NCBI GenBank assembly: GCA_029266295.1
Contig: JAQSXD010000009.1
Location: 1 to 24,570 of the forward strand
DNA length: 24,570 nucleotides
Direction of reading: 5' to 3'
Source: Bacillota bacterium
Lineage (GTDB): Bacteria > Bacillota > Clostridia > Peptostreptococcales > Anaerovoracaceae
The position numbers and the translations under genes are program-made. The notes beneath the pieces were generated by a model, which worked only from the letters and a program-made list of their open reading frames with translations, was not told the origin of the DNA and did no database searches. Shown in pieces: positions 14,266 through 22,042 of the stretch (its first letter is position 1; every line of letters begins with the position of its first letter).

Positions 14266-16095
14266 CTATTCCACCGTCACCGACTTTGCCAAATTCTTCG
14301 GCTTATCGATATCACAGCCTCTCAGCTTGGCGATGTTGTAGGCCAGAAGCTGGAGGGGTACGACGGAAAGCAGCGGAGCGATATCATCCATGCAGTCGGG
14401 GATGTAGATCACCCGGTTTGCCTGCTTCTCGATATCACGGTTTCCTTCTTTTGCAAGGCCGATGACGTATGCACCTCTGGCTTTGACTTCCTGTATATTG
14501 GAAAGCATCTTTTCAAAGAGGCGATCCTGGGTTGCCAGTGCAAGAACCAAGGTTCCCTGTTCGATGAGGGCGATGGTTCCGTGCTTCAGTTCACCTGCCG
14601 CAATGGCAAAGGAGTTGATATAGGAAATCTCCTTCAGCTTCAGCGAGCCTTCAAAGGATACGGCAGAATCCAACCCTCTTCCGATAAAGAAGACCTGTTC
14701 CAGCTTGTATTGCTCTTTTGCGATTTCCATCAAGGTTGTTTCGTCCGCCAGCATGTCACGCAGCTTATCCGGCACCTTCTGGAGTTCGTCGATATAACGG
14801 TGATAAAGATCCATATCAATCACGCCTTTGGTGTGACCCATATATAAAGCGATGAGATACATGCACATCAGCTGTGTGGTGTACGCTTTCGTGGAAGCCA
14901 CTGCGATTTCCGGCCCAGCCCAGGTGTAGAACACATCGTCCGATTCTCTTGCAACGGAGCTTCCCACTACATTGACCACGGACAGAATACGGGCACCCTT
15001 GTTTTTTGCCTCACGGAGGGCCGCCAGCGTATCCAGCGTTTCCCCCGACTGGCTGATGGCGATAAAGAGTGTCTTATCGTCTACAAAGGGATCCCGATAA
15101 CGGAATTCCGAGGCAACATCTACCTCTACCGGAATCTTTGCCAGCTTTTCAATGATATATTTTCCCACGAGACCGGCATGGTAAGCGGTACCGCAGGCCA
15201 CGATATAAACCTTATTGAAGCCTTCCAGATCTTCTTTGGTCAGCGAGATACCGTCGAGCTTGACGATGCCGTTTTCGTCGAGTCTCCGATTCAGTGTTTC
15301 ATGAATTCCCTTGGGCTGCTCATAGATCTCTTTCAGCATAAAGTGATCATAGCCTTCCTTTTCGGCGGCGTCTGCATCCCAGGTAACATGGAAGACGTCT
15401 CTCTTGACTTCTTTCCGATCCGCATTATAAATCTTGACATCGTTCTTTGTCAGAACCACTGTCTCGTTATTTTCTATGAGGTAGATCTTCCGCACATGCT
15501 TCAGTAGCGCAGGAATATCCGACGCGATAAAGTTGCAGCCTTCGCCAAGTCCGACAACCAGCGGGCTGTCTTTTCTTACTGCGATGAGTTTATCCGGCTC
15601 CTTGCTGCAGATTACGCCGATTCCATAAGCACCGCGCATCATATCGACGGCTTTGTTTACAGCATCCAGCAGGTTGCCGTCATAATAAAGTCCGATGAGA
15701 TGGCCGATTACTTCTGAATCCGTTTCGGAAATGAAAGCAATGCCATGTTCCTTGATCAGCCATTCTCTGAGTTCCACATAGTTTTCAATAATTCCGTTGT
15801 GGACGATGGCGATGGAATGGTCGGTATTGCTATGGGGATGGGCATTGACATCAGAAGGTGCGCCGTGGGTAGCCCATCTGGTATGCCCGATACCGATTGT
15901 GCTGGTGAAGTGTTCCCGCTCAATGGCAGCTTCCAAGTTCGCAATTCTCCCCTTGAATTTGCGGACCTCTATTTTTCCCTCCTTGTAAAGGGCGATTCCT
16001 GAGGAGTCATATCCTCTGTATTCTAATTTTTTTAAGCCTTCAATGATAATATCACTTGCATTGCCGTCTCCGATATAGCCGACGATTCCGCACAT
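14266..16095 (-). CDS. glmS: Glutamine-fructose-6-phosphate aminotransferase (isomerizing)
   Basis: GlmS makes glucosamine-6-phosphate from fructose-6-phosphate and glutamine, the first step toward UDP-GlcNAc and peptidoglycan. The 609-residue length is standard. The N-terminal glutaminase starts M-C-G-I-V-G-Y-I-G with the nucleophile C2, and GHTRWATHG and HNGIIENY follow. Two SIS sugar-isomerase domains form the second half (CGTAYHAG, SQSGETLDT and STKAYTTQ), ending in LAKSVTVE. AAGGGGG precedes the ATG and overlaps the end of glmM, only 12 nt upstream, so there is no room for a glmS ribozyme. It is the last gene of the cdaA-cdaR-glmM-glmS operon. Confidence 0.98.
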   Translation of the reverse strand: MCGIVGYIGDGNASDIIIEGLKKLEYRGYDSSGIALYKEGKIEVRKFKGRIANLEAAIEREHFTSTIGIGHTRWATHGAPSDVNAHPHSNTDHSIAIVHNGIIENYVELREWLIKEHGIAFISETDSEVIGHLIGLYYDGNLLDAVNKAVDMMRGAYGIGVICSKEPDKLIAVRKDSPLVVGLGEGCNFIASDIPALLKHVRKIYLIENNETVVLTKNDVKIYNADRKEVKRDVFHVTWDADAAEKEGYDHFMLKEIYEQPKGIHETLNRRLDENGIVKLDGISLTKEDLEGFNKVYIVACGTAYHAGLVGKYIIEKLAKIPVEVDVASEFRYRDPFVDDKTLFIAISQSGETLDTLAALREAKNKGARILSVVNVVGSSVARESDDVFYTWAGPEIAVASTKAYTTQLMCMYLIALYMGHTKGVIDMDLYHRYIDELQKVPDKLRDMLADETTLMEIAKEQYKLEQVFFIGRGLDSAVSFEGSLKLKEISYINSFAIAAGELKHGTIALIEQGTLVLALATQDRLFEKMLSNIQEVKARGAYVIGLAKEGNRDIEKQANRVIYIPDCMDDIAPLLSVVPLQLLAYNIAKLRGCDIDKPKNLAKSVTVE

Positions 16096-16107
16096 AATCG
16101 TTCCCCC

Positions 16108-17457
16108 TTATCCAAATCTTTTGGTGAGCAGAGATGCTAAATTCTCTGCCAGCTTCGTAATCTGTTCAATATCTTTTCCTTCAATCATAACTCTTACCAG
16201 CGGCTCTGTTCCGGAAGGACGGATGAGGACGCGGCCTTCTCCGGCCATCATGCTTTCCAATCGTTCGATTTCAGCGCTGATCTCAGGATCTGACAGATAC
16301 TTCTTCTTATTTTCATTCTTAATCCTAGCATTTTTGAGCACCTGAGGATAGATCGTAACCTCATCCGCAAGAATCGATGGCTTGATGCCCGATTCTCTTA
16401 CTGCTTTCAGCAGCTGGAGCGCCGATAAAATTCCGTCTCCTGTTGTGGTGTGATTTAAGAATATGATATGGCCGGACTGCTCGCCACCAATCACACACCC
16501 TGTTTTCAGCATACTTTCCAGGACGTAGCGGTCGCCCACCTGAGTGGTTTCCACATTACAGCCAATCTTAGTAAGCGCTCTGTGAAAACCGATGTTGCTC
16601 ATTACCGTTGCCGTCACTTTATCTCCCGGCAAGGCTTCGTTATGCTTCAGCATTTTCGCGCAGATATAGATCATTTTGTCGCCATCAATCAGGCGTCCAA
16701 GCTCATCCACAGCAATCAGGCGGTCGGCATCGCCGTCAAAGGCCAGACCCATGTCCGCCTGGCTTGAGACCACCAGCTTCTGCAGCTCCTCCGGGTGGGT
16801 GGAACCGCAACGTTCATTAATATTGACCCCGTCAGGCTGGTTATGAATGGCAGTGACCTCTGCCCCTAGCTCACGGAATACCTTCTCGGCTACCTTATAG
16901 GATGCTCCGTTGGCACAGTCGATCACAAGCTTCATTCCGGAAAGATCCATATCTGCTGTTTTCTTTAAAAACTCAGCATAAAGGGCAATGGCATCTTCTT
17001 CTGCTTCCAGACACCGCCCCAGACGGTCCCCCGTGATATGACTGTTTACATCAATATTTCTAAGGATGATATCTTCTATTTCATCTTCAATATCATCATC
17101 CAGTTTAAAGCCTTCTCCGTTAAAAAACTTAATCCCGTTATATTCAAAGGGATTGTGGGAAGCGGATATGACCACGCCGGCGTCTGCCTGATAGTATTTC
17201 ACAAGATACGCTACGGCCGGGGTAGGCAATACCCCTGCTTTGATTACATTTCCTCCCATTGCCAGGATGCCTGCGCTGATTGCGTCTTCAAGCATATCCC
17301 CTGAAATTCTGGTATCCTTTGCGATAAGAACCACCGGTCTTTGTTGATCCTTGCTGAGCACATAAGCTCCTGCTTTTCCAAGGTTAAACGCCAGCTCCGG
17401 AGTAAGCTCCGAATTCGCTACTCCTCTGACTCCGTCAGTTCCAAAAAGTCTGCCCAT
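16108..17457 (-). CDS. glmM: Phosphoglucosamine mutase
   Basis: GlmM converts glucosamine-6-phosphate to glucosamine-1-phosphate. The 449-residue protein begins MGRLFGTDGVRGVAN, has the phosphoserine loop ISASHNPFEYNG (active S100), the metal loop DGDADR, and the sugar-phosphate loop IRPSGTEPLVRVM near the end. AAGGAG lies 5 nt before the ATG. It sits between cdaR and glmS; in Firmicutes GlmM is known to bind CdaA and lower c-di-AMP production, which fits this shared operon. The 157-nt gap before it holds pyrimidine-rich sequence and no gene that I can support. Confidence 0.98.
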   Translation of the reverse strand: MGRLFGTDGVRGVANSELTPELAFNLGKAGAYVLSKDQQRPVVLIAKDTRISGDMLEDAISAGILAMGGNVIKAGVLPTPAVAYLVKYYQADAGVVISASHNPFEYNGIKFFNGEGFKLDDDIEDEIEDIILRNIDVNSHITGDRLGRCLEAEEDAIALYAEFLKKTADMDLSGMKLVIDCANGASYKVAEKVFRELGAEVTAIHNQPDGVNINERCGSTHPEELQKLVVSSQADMGLAFDGDADRLIAVDELGRLIDGDKMIYICAKMLKHNEALPGDKVTATVMSNIGFHRALTKIGCNVETTQVGDRYVLESMLKTGCVIGGEQSGHIIFLNHTTTGDGILSALQLLKAVRESGIKPSILADEVTIYPQVLKNARIKNENKKKYLSDPEISAEIERLESMMAGEGRVLIRPSGTEPLVRVMIEGKDIEQITKLAENLASLLTKRFG

Positions 17458-17614
17458 AAAATCTCCTTATCGTTTTACTACTTCTTATTTTCTTTTATCT
17501 TACTGTTTTTTTGCTTCTGCTGTTTCTTCCTGCTTGCTGTATCAGTTCACGATCAGCATGCACTTGCAGCACAATCTATTGCATCATGTTTCTTGTTATC
17601 AAAATATTCCGTGT

Positions 17615-18817
17615 CTATTCTGCTTCATTCAGCGTAATATGCACTTCCTCTGGGTCCACTGTGATATAGCCCAGTTCCTTCTCATACCGAAGCTGAACCT
17701 TTGCGGCAGCCGATATTAAGGACTCTGCATCCAGCACAAGATAAGGTACGAGATCTGATTTCACCAGCCCCGCGATCACAGCTTCACTGCCGGATACGGT
17801 TACCTTTATCTCCGGGGTCGTAATGGAAATATTATTTGCCCCTTCAATACCCTCCATAAGGATTTCATCTGAGGTGTACGTGAATTCTTTGATTGCAGCC
17901 GCTTTAATCGTAATGCCAACACCCATATGCTCATAACCATTTGCAAATTCCACACCTTCAGGCAAATCAATGTCAAGAGGCAGCTTTGAAGTGCTGGCAA
18001 CCGAACTGATATCGATCGATGCCGCCGTTAGACTTGCTATATTTGCAAGATCAGAAGCTGATCCTTTGATTTTTAACGTTGAAGGCACATCGATGTTCGT
18101 AACTTCATAGATCGGTGCTACTTGCCCTGTAATTTCTACACTTAGCGGAACTGATATAACATTGCTCAGTTTTGCGGAGACATCGATGAAAGGAGAGGAT
18201 AATCTGACATTTGAAACCACATCCCCCTCGCTGTTTACCGCCACCGCTCTGGTCTGTACGGTAACACCATCAGCAGTCAGCTTGGACGTATTCACATCAG
18301 CCTGTATATGAGATACCGCTCCTACCTCTGATTTTGCACCGGAAACGAGGATTTCCTCGGGCGAACTCGTGACTTGACCCGCTTCGATTCCATTTTCAAA
18401 CTGCCCTATAAAATTGACCTGAATGGGTTTTGCAACTTCTACCCGCTCTTCGATCACAACGTTGATCTTAATGGGCTTGATATCCAGTATGGTCACCCCT
18501 TCAGGTGCAGTAACCGTTACCGGAATGTAGTTTTTCCCCATGCTGTAGCCAAACAGGTCGGCGTTGGCAATAAGATCAGCCGCACTGATGCTGGACAGCT
18601 CCGACTTTTTGGCCTGAACCTTCACATCAACTGTATATTCAGCCTCGCCTGAAAGAGCGAGTCCTCTGGCAGTAAGACTTTCTTCATTGAGCAGCTGCAC
18701 CGTAACATCAGAGATGGTCTTAGACTGCATTGGGTTCTCTGTCTGTATTACATAAACCCAGAGAGCAAGTGCAAGTACTACCGATATAATTTTGTAAAAG
18801 GTGTTATTATTCAGCAT
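17615..18817 (-). CDS. cdaR: CdaA regulatory protein with YbbR domains
   Basis: The 400-residue protein has an N-terminal membrane anchor (about residues 8-24, FYKIISVVLALALWVYV) followed by an extracytoplasmic part built of several YbbR-type beta repeats, recognisable by recurring stretches such as SKTISDVTVQLLNEE, AKPIQVNFIGQFENGIEAG and SVPLSVEITGQVAPIYEV. CdaR regulates the membrane diadenylate cyclase CdaA. Its start overlaps the end of cdaA by 11 nt, with AGGAGG 7 nt before the ATG, so the two are probably translationally coupled. Confidence 0.93.
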   Translation of the reverse strand: MLNNNTFYKIISVVLALALWVYVIQTENPMQSKTISDVTVQLLNEESLTARGLALSGEAEYTVDVKVQAKKSELSSISAADLIANADLFGYSMGKNYIPVTVTAPEGVTILDIKPIKINVVIEERVEVAKPIQVNFIGQFENGIEAGQVTSSPEEILVSGAKSEVGAVSHIQADVNTSKLTADGVTVQTRAVAVNSEGDVVSNVRLSSPFIDVSAKLSNVISVPLSVEITGQVAPIYEVTNIDVPSTLKIKGSASDLANIASLTAASIDISSVASTSKLPLDIDLPEGVEFANGYEHMGVGITIKAAAIKEFTYTSDEILMEGIEGANNISITTPEIKVTVSGSEAVIAGLVKSDLVPYLVLDAESLISAAAKVQLRYEKELGYITVDPEEVHITLNEAE

Positions 18818-19649
18818 TCCTGCGCCTCCTGATTTTGTCGATAAAAGGGACTTTAACCTTTTCCGCCGGAATCTGAGTTAAATATATATTCAGAAGCGTT
18901 TTCTCCACTGTTTTAATATCCAAAAATCTGGAAAGCTTGCCGTCTACAGCGATTGAAATAATTCCCGTTTCTTCTGAGACGATAATGGAGATTGCATCAG
19001 AGTTTTCGGTAATACCGATGCCGGCTCTGTGTCTGGTGCCCAAATCTTTGCTGAGGGTTTTGCTTTGGGTGAGCGGCAGGACACATCCCGCAGCCAGAAC
19101 CCGGTCTCCCCTGACGATCACCGCACCATCATGAAGCGGGGCCCCCTCGTAAAAGAGGTTTCCCAGCAGTTCCGTAGAAATCTCTGCATTGACCTTCGTT
19201 CCTGTTTCTGCAATATCATTCAACGTGGTTTCCCGTTCCATGATAATCAACGCACCGATTTTATTGGTCGAAAAATAATCCACTGCTTTTATAATGGCAG
19301 CGGTTAAGACCTTTACTCTTTCCTTATCCATTTGTGCAAACTGTGGGGTGATGAATTTGCTGCGGCCCACATACTCCAAAGCGCGTCTGAGCTCGGGCTG
19401 GAACACAATAACAAGTGCGATAACACCCAATTGCAGCGTATTTCGTAGAATCCAATTCAATGTATAGAAATTAAATTGTTCAGACAAAATTGTGATCAGA
19501 ACCAAAACCAGCAGCCCTCTCACAAGCTGCAGCGCCCTAGTCTCCCTGATAAATCCCAAAACTTTATAGATCACAAAAGCTACGATGGCGACGTCAATGA
19601 CGTCCGTGACCCCTACGCCGGAAATAATACTGTTAAATATTTCTGACAT
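18807..19649 (-). CDS. cdaA: Membrane diadenylate cyclase
   Basis: CdaA makes cyclic di-AMP from two ATP. The 280-residue protein has three N-terminal membrane helices (about residues 16-33, 41-57 and 68-84) and a cytoplasmic DAC (DisA_N) domain with the catalytic DGA (174-176, in PLHDGAVIV) and RHR (206-208, in GTRHRAGIG) motifs. It heads the cdaA-cdaR-glmM-glmS operon and has a sigma-A promoter 30-60 nt upstream. c-di-AMP controls potassium and osmolyte transport and cell-wall balance in Firmicutes. Confidence 0.97.
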   Translation of the reverse strand: MSEIFNSIISGVGVTDVIDVAIVAFVIYKVLGFIRETRALQLVRGLLVLVLITILSEQFNFYTLNWILRNTLQLGVIALVIVFQPELRRALEYVGRSKFITPQFAQMDKERVKVLTAAIIKAVDYFSTNKIGALIIMERETTLNDIAETGTKVNAEISTELLGNLFYEGAPLHDGAVIVRGDRVLAAGCVLPLTQSKTLSKDLGTRHRAGIGITENSDAISIIVSEETGIISIAVDGKLSRFLDIKTVEKTLLNIYLTQIPAEKVKVPFIDKIRRRRNAE

Positions 19650-19681
19650 ACCTCTCTACTCCCTTAATCATACTAGCTTTT

Positions 19682-19710
19682 ATTCTATCGAATAAAGTGC
19701 GAAAATTCAA
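19682..19710 (-). promoter_or_regulatory. Sigma-A promoter of the cdaA operon
   Basis: Minus strand: -35 TTGAAT (19705-19710), exactly 17 bp, and -10 TAGAAT (19682-19687). The expected start site leaves a leader of about 25 nt before the cdaA ATG at 19649. Confidence 0.65.
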
Positions 19711-19828
19711 TAGGTTTTCAATATAATTCGAAAAAGAGTCGCTGACAAAATCAGAGATTTTACGCCATGGAATTGACGAAAACAACTTCCTTACCAGCAC
19801 ATCAGCCGGAAAATAGCAAATGGGGAAC

Positions 19829-19855
19829 AAAAAGAGGCGGTTTACAACCGCCTCT
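19829..19855 (-). terminator. Terminator of hpf
   Basis: AGAGGCGGTT (19833-19842) pairs perfectly with AACCGCCTCT (19846-19855) over a 3-nt loop. On the minus strand it is followed by T residues, 17 nt past the hpf stop codon. It separates hpf from the cdaA operon. Confidence 0.9.
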
Positions 19856-19871
19856 GTATCTTATTCCAATA

Positions 19872-20402
19872 TTAATATATGGTCTCCAGCAAGCCGTAAT
19901 TGTTATCCTTTCTCTTGTAGACGACATTTACCGCATCGGATTCCATGTTGAGGAAAACAAAGAAGCTATGTTCCAGAAGCTCCATCTGCATAATCGCCTC
20001 GTCAACAGACATCGGCATCAAATCAAACTTCTTTTTTCTCACAACCTGCATTTCTTCCAGTTCTTCTCCTGCGATTTCTGGCAGATCTACCAGAAGCAGT
20101 TCTTTATGATCCTTGTGCTTCCTCTGAAGCTTTGTCTTGAATCTGGACATTTGAGATGACAGTTTTTCAGTAACTCTGTCTATACCGTTATAAATATCAT
20201 TTGTGGTTTCTTCCGCCCTAAAGATCGTACCCTTAGCATTGATCGTTGCCTCTATCTTCTGCCTCCCTTTCTCCGTTGTCAGAGTAACATTGGCTACAAT
20301 GTCATTGGAGAAGTACTTACCAAGTCGATCCAATTTGGATTCGATGGTTTGTTTCAGATGGTCACTGGCATTCATGTTTTTGCTTGTAATGATAACTTTC
20401 AT
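19872..20402 (-). CDS. hpf: Ribosome hibernation promoting factor, long form
   Basis: The 176-residue protein has the N-terminal S30AE/RaiA ribosome-binding domain (about 1-100, beginning MKVIITSKNMNASDHLKQ) and the C-terminal dimerisation domain of long HPF (about 120-176, KKFDLMPMSVDEAIMQMELL ... SDAVNVVYKRKDNNYGLL). Long HPF joins two 70S ribosomes into inactive 100S particles during starvation or stress. GGGGGTG lies 8 nt before the ATG. An extended -10 promoter about 175 nt upstream, and a structured RNA with its own promoter further up, suggest layered control. Confidence 0.96.
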   Translation of the reverse strand: MKVIITSKNMNASDHLKQTIESKLDRLGKYFSNDIVANVTLTTEKGRQKIEATINAKGTIFRAEETTNDIYNGIDRVTEKLSSQMSRFKTKLQRKHKDHKELLLVDLPEIAGEELEEMQVVRKKKFDLMPMSVDEAIMQMELLEHSFFVFLNMESDAVNVVYKRKDNNYGLLETIY

Positions 20403-20575
20403 TTAGTGCACCCCCTAGCTTTCGATTAAGGTAATCGTATTAGTATTGTATACTACAAAACCCATGCCATTCCTTTTTTTCATCGGCAAATAAATATACA
20501 GCTTACATTCATCGACAATGTTTTTGATAATATGACAAAAACTTTCAGAACGAACAAATTTTCAGCGTTTAATAA

Positions 20576-20584
20576 ATTATACCA
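20576..20584 (-). promoter_or_regulatory. Extended -10 promoter candidate for hpf
   Basis: Minus strand TGGTATAAT: a perfect -10 hexamer (20576-20581) with the TGn extension and no good -35 box. The leader to the hpf ATG would be about 165 nt. The rest of 20403-20831 is AT-rich with no gene that I can support. Confidence 0.45.
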
Positions 20585-20831
20585 CCGGCCTGTTGATATT
20601 GTGGATAAGTCTGTGCATAATTGAAATACTAAGGTTTTTGCAGTGGATATTTTTTTAATTCAGATTATACATTCATATGCATTCACAAATCAACTCAGGC
20701 TACCCCTCCACCATTTTTCAACGTTTTAACCGTTGTATAATTATTCAGACCCTTTCCTTTCTCTTCTATTTTCGCTTTTTTGTTCTTCTGTAACAGCACT
20801 TGACAAGCGATCAATGAGATTGTCGAAATTT

Positions 20832-20849
20832 GATACTGGTTTTGCAGTA
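20832..20849 (-). repeat. Small hairpin after the structured RNA
   Basis: ATACTG and CAGTAT form a 6-bp stem with a 6-nt loop directly past the closing helix of the RNA at 20852-21048. No T tract follows. It may mark the RNA 3' end or an RNA-processing site. Confidence 0.35.
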
Positions 20850-20851
20850 TT

Positions 20852-21048
20852 ACAGATTAGATATTGGAACCGCCTAGCTGACCTGATCTTTGCCCCCACA
20901 CCCGCCTTTTGGTATTTTACCAAAGGACTTACATCTAAGCTACGCCATGATCACTGCCGCCTTGCGGTCCAGCTTACGTGGGTCCTTTTGCCCGTAACTG
21001 GCCTGGACTTTCAACCACAGACCTAAGCGGTTCTAATATTTAATCTGT
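20852..21048 (-). ncRNA. Long structured RNA upstream of hpf, probable raiA RNA motif
   Basis: On the minus strand the two ends of this 197-nt stretch form a helix of about 31 bp. GAACCGCTTAG (21023-21033) pairs with CTAGGCGGTTC (20867-20877) with one G-U pair, and the stem continues outward through ACAGATT/AATCTGT with two mismatches. The enclosed part is GC-richer than its surroundings, has further stems, and shows RNA-like blocks such as GTTGAAAGTCC and GTAAGTCC. It is not a convincing reading frame. Size, a long closing helix and position directly between comFC and hpf (raiA) match the raiA RNA motif of Firmicutes. Its own promoter lies at 21079-21108. The family name is inferred from size and context; the helix is read directly. 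Confidence 0.7.
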
Positions 21049-21078
21049 ATATACCCGGTTCTGCTTGTCTTACTCAAT

Positions 21079-21108
21079 ATTATATGTCGAAAATTGCAAT
21101 TTCGTCAA
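21079..21108 (-). promoter_or_regulatory. Sigma-A promoter of the structured RNA
   Basis: Minus strand: -35 TTGACG (21103-21108), an 18-bp spacer and -10 TATAAT (21079-21084). Transcription would start near 21072, about 24 nt before the long closing helix, in the short gap after comFC. Confidence 0.65.
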
Positions 21109-21142
21109 CGCCAATCAGGTACAGATTTTATACCGGCCTTAT

Positions 21143-21931
21143 TTATCCGCGAACACCATCGTCTGTTTCGCTAATCAGGTTTGCCCCTGCCGCAAAGACA
21201 AAGACAAAAACCTCGGAAGCATCTGCCCGCAGCAGTGCGTCCGTACAGGCATCCGCAGTACTCCCCGTGGTAAAGATATCGTCCACCAAAAGCACCTTCT
21301 TCCCTCTCAAAAGGTCATTCTTTCGCGAGGAAACAACGAAGGCTTCCTGAACATTTCTGCTTCTTTCCTCAGCCCCTAAACGGTTCATGGCTTCCGTATC
21401 GGAACTTCGCAGGAGCAAATTCCTGCAGTACGGCTTTTCCAGCAGCCGAGCAAGTTCCTTGGCAAGCACCGCTGCTTGATTATATCCCCGCACCTTTTCT
21501 TTCCGCTTGTGCATCGGTACCGGAAGAATCAAATCCAATTCAAGGGTCTCCGAAAGAATCCGGTCTCTCATAAGTTCCGCCAGCTTTCTTCCCAGATATG
21601 CTTTATCCTTGTACTTGAAACGATGCAGAATATCTCTTTCTGCTGCACCGTATTCTGCGCAGGCAAAACCCTTCGTAAAGAGATGGCCCCCATCCCTGCA
21701 GTTGGTGCAGAGATCTGGAAGGTAATCGTCTTGAAGGCGCTTGCCGCAGCAGCTGCAAGTCCGTCCATTGGCCCATTTCATGGACCGGACGCAAACATCA
21801 CACAGGGAATAAGGTCTGCTGTCGTCTATAATATTCCCACAACAGATGCAATATATGTTAGAAGGATAAATCAAATCAAAAAACCCCTCCGCCAAAGACG
21901 GGAAAATCCCTTTCATAACGCAAATCTCCAT
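21143..21931 (-). CDS. comFC: ComF family phosphoribosyltransferase-like protein
   Basis: The 262-residue protein (257 if it starts at the ATG at 21916, which has GGAG 9 nt upstream) has two N-terminal zinc-finger pairs (YCICCG, LCDVC, CSCCG, LCTNC). A type I phosphoribosyltransferase fold follows, with LPVPMHKRKEKVRGYNQA and the PRPP loop VLLVDDIFTTGST (about 207-219). ComF proteins act in natural DNA uptake and may have wider roles in DNA metabolism. The gene follows recD2 after 111 nt and precedes the structured RNA. Confidence 0.92.
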   Translation of the reverse strand: MEICVMKGIFPSLAEGFFDLIYPSNIYCICCGNIIDDSRPYSLCDVCVRSMKWANGRTCSCCGKRLQDDYLPDLCTNCRDGGHLFTKGFACAEYGAAERDILHRFKYKDKAYLGRKLAELMRDRILSETLELDLILPVPMHKRKEKVRGYNQAAVLAKELARLLEKPYCRNLLLRSSDTEAMNRLGAEERSRNVQEAFVVSSRKNDLLRGKKVLLVDDIFTTGSTADACTDALLRADASEVFVFVFAAGANLISETDDGVRG

Positions 21932-21959
21932 TACATTCCTCGAATCTCCAGTGGCACGT

Positions 21960-22020
21960 CACAGGCCGGTTCCCGTAGGAAACCGTCCGAGCGAAGCGAG
22001 TGTGTTTCCGAGGGAAGCGA
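21960..22020 (-). repeat. Overlapping hairpins between recD2 and comFC
   Basis: On the minus strand GGTTTCC pairs with GGGAACC over a 3-nt loop, while GGAAAC further upstream can pair with the same GTTTCC. CACTCGCTTCGCTCGG lies in between. The two pairings exclude each other. No T tract follows. It could be a dispersed palindromic repeat or a leader structure of comFC. Confidence 0.35.
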
Positions 22021-22042
22021 CCTGAGGCGTGCTTTTGCTGCA

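Noticed and set aside
16096..16107. glmS ribozyme upstream of glmS
   Set aside because: Only 12 nt separate glmM from glmS, which leaves no space for the ribozyme, and no similar structure is seen before glmM.
19633..19830. 65-codon minus-strand frame between hpf and cdaA
   Set aside because: It overlaps the cdaA start and the cdaA promoter, and it lacks a ribosome binding site.
20733..21026. Small plus-strand protein across the structured RNA
   Set aside because: The region folds as an RNA with a promoter on the other strand, and the predicted protein shows no domain or ribosome binding site.
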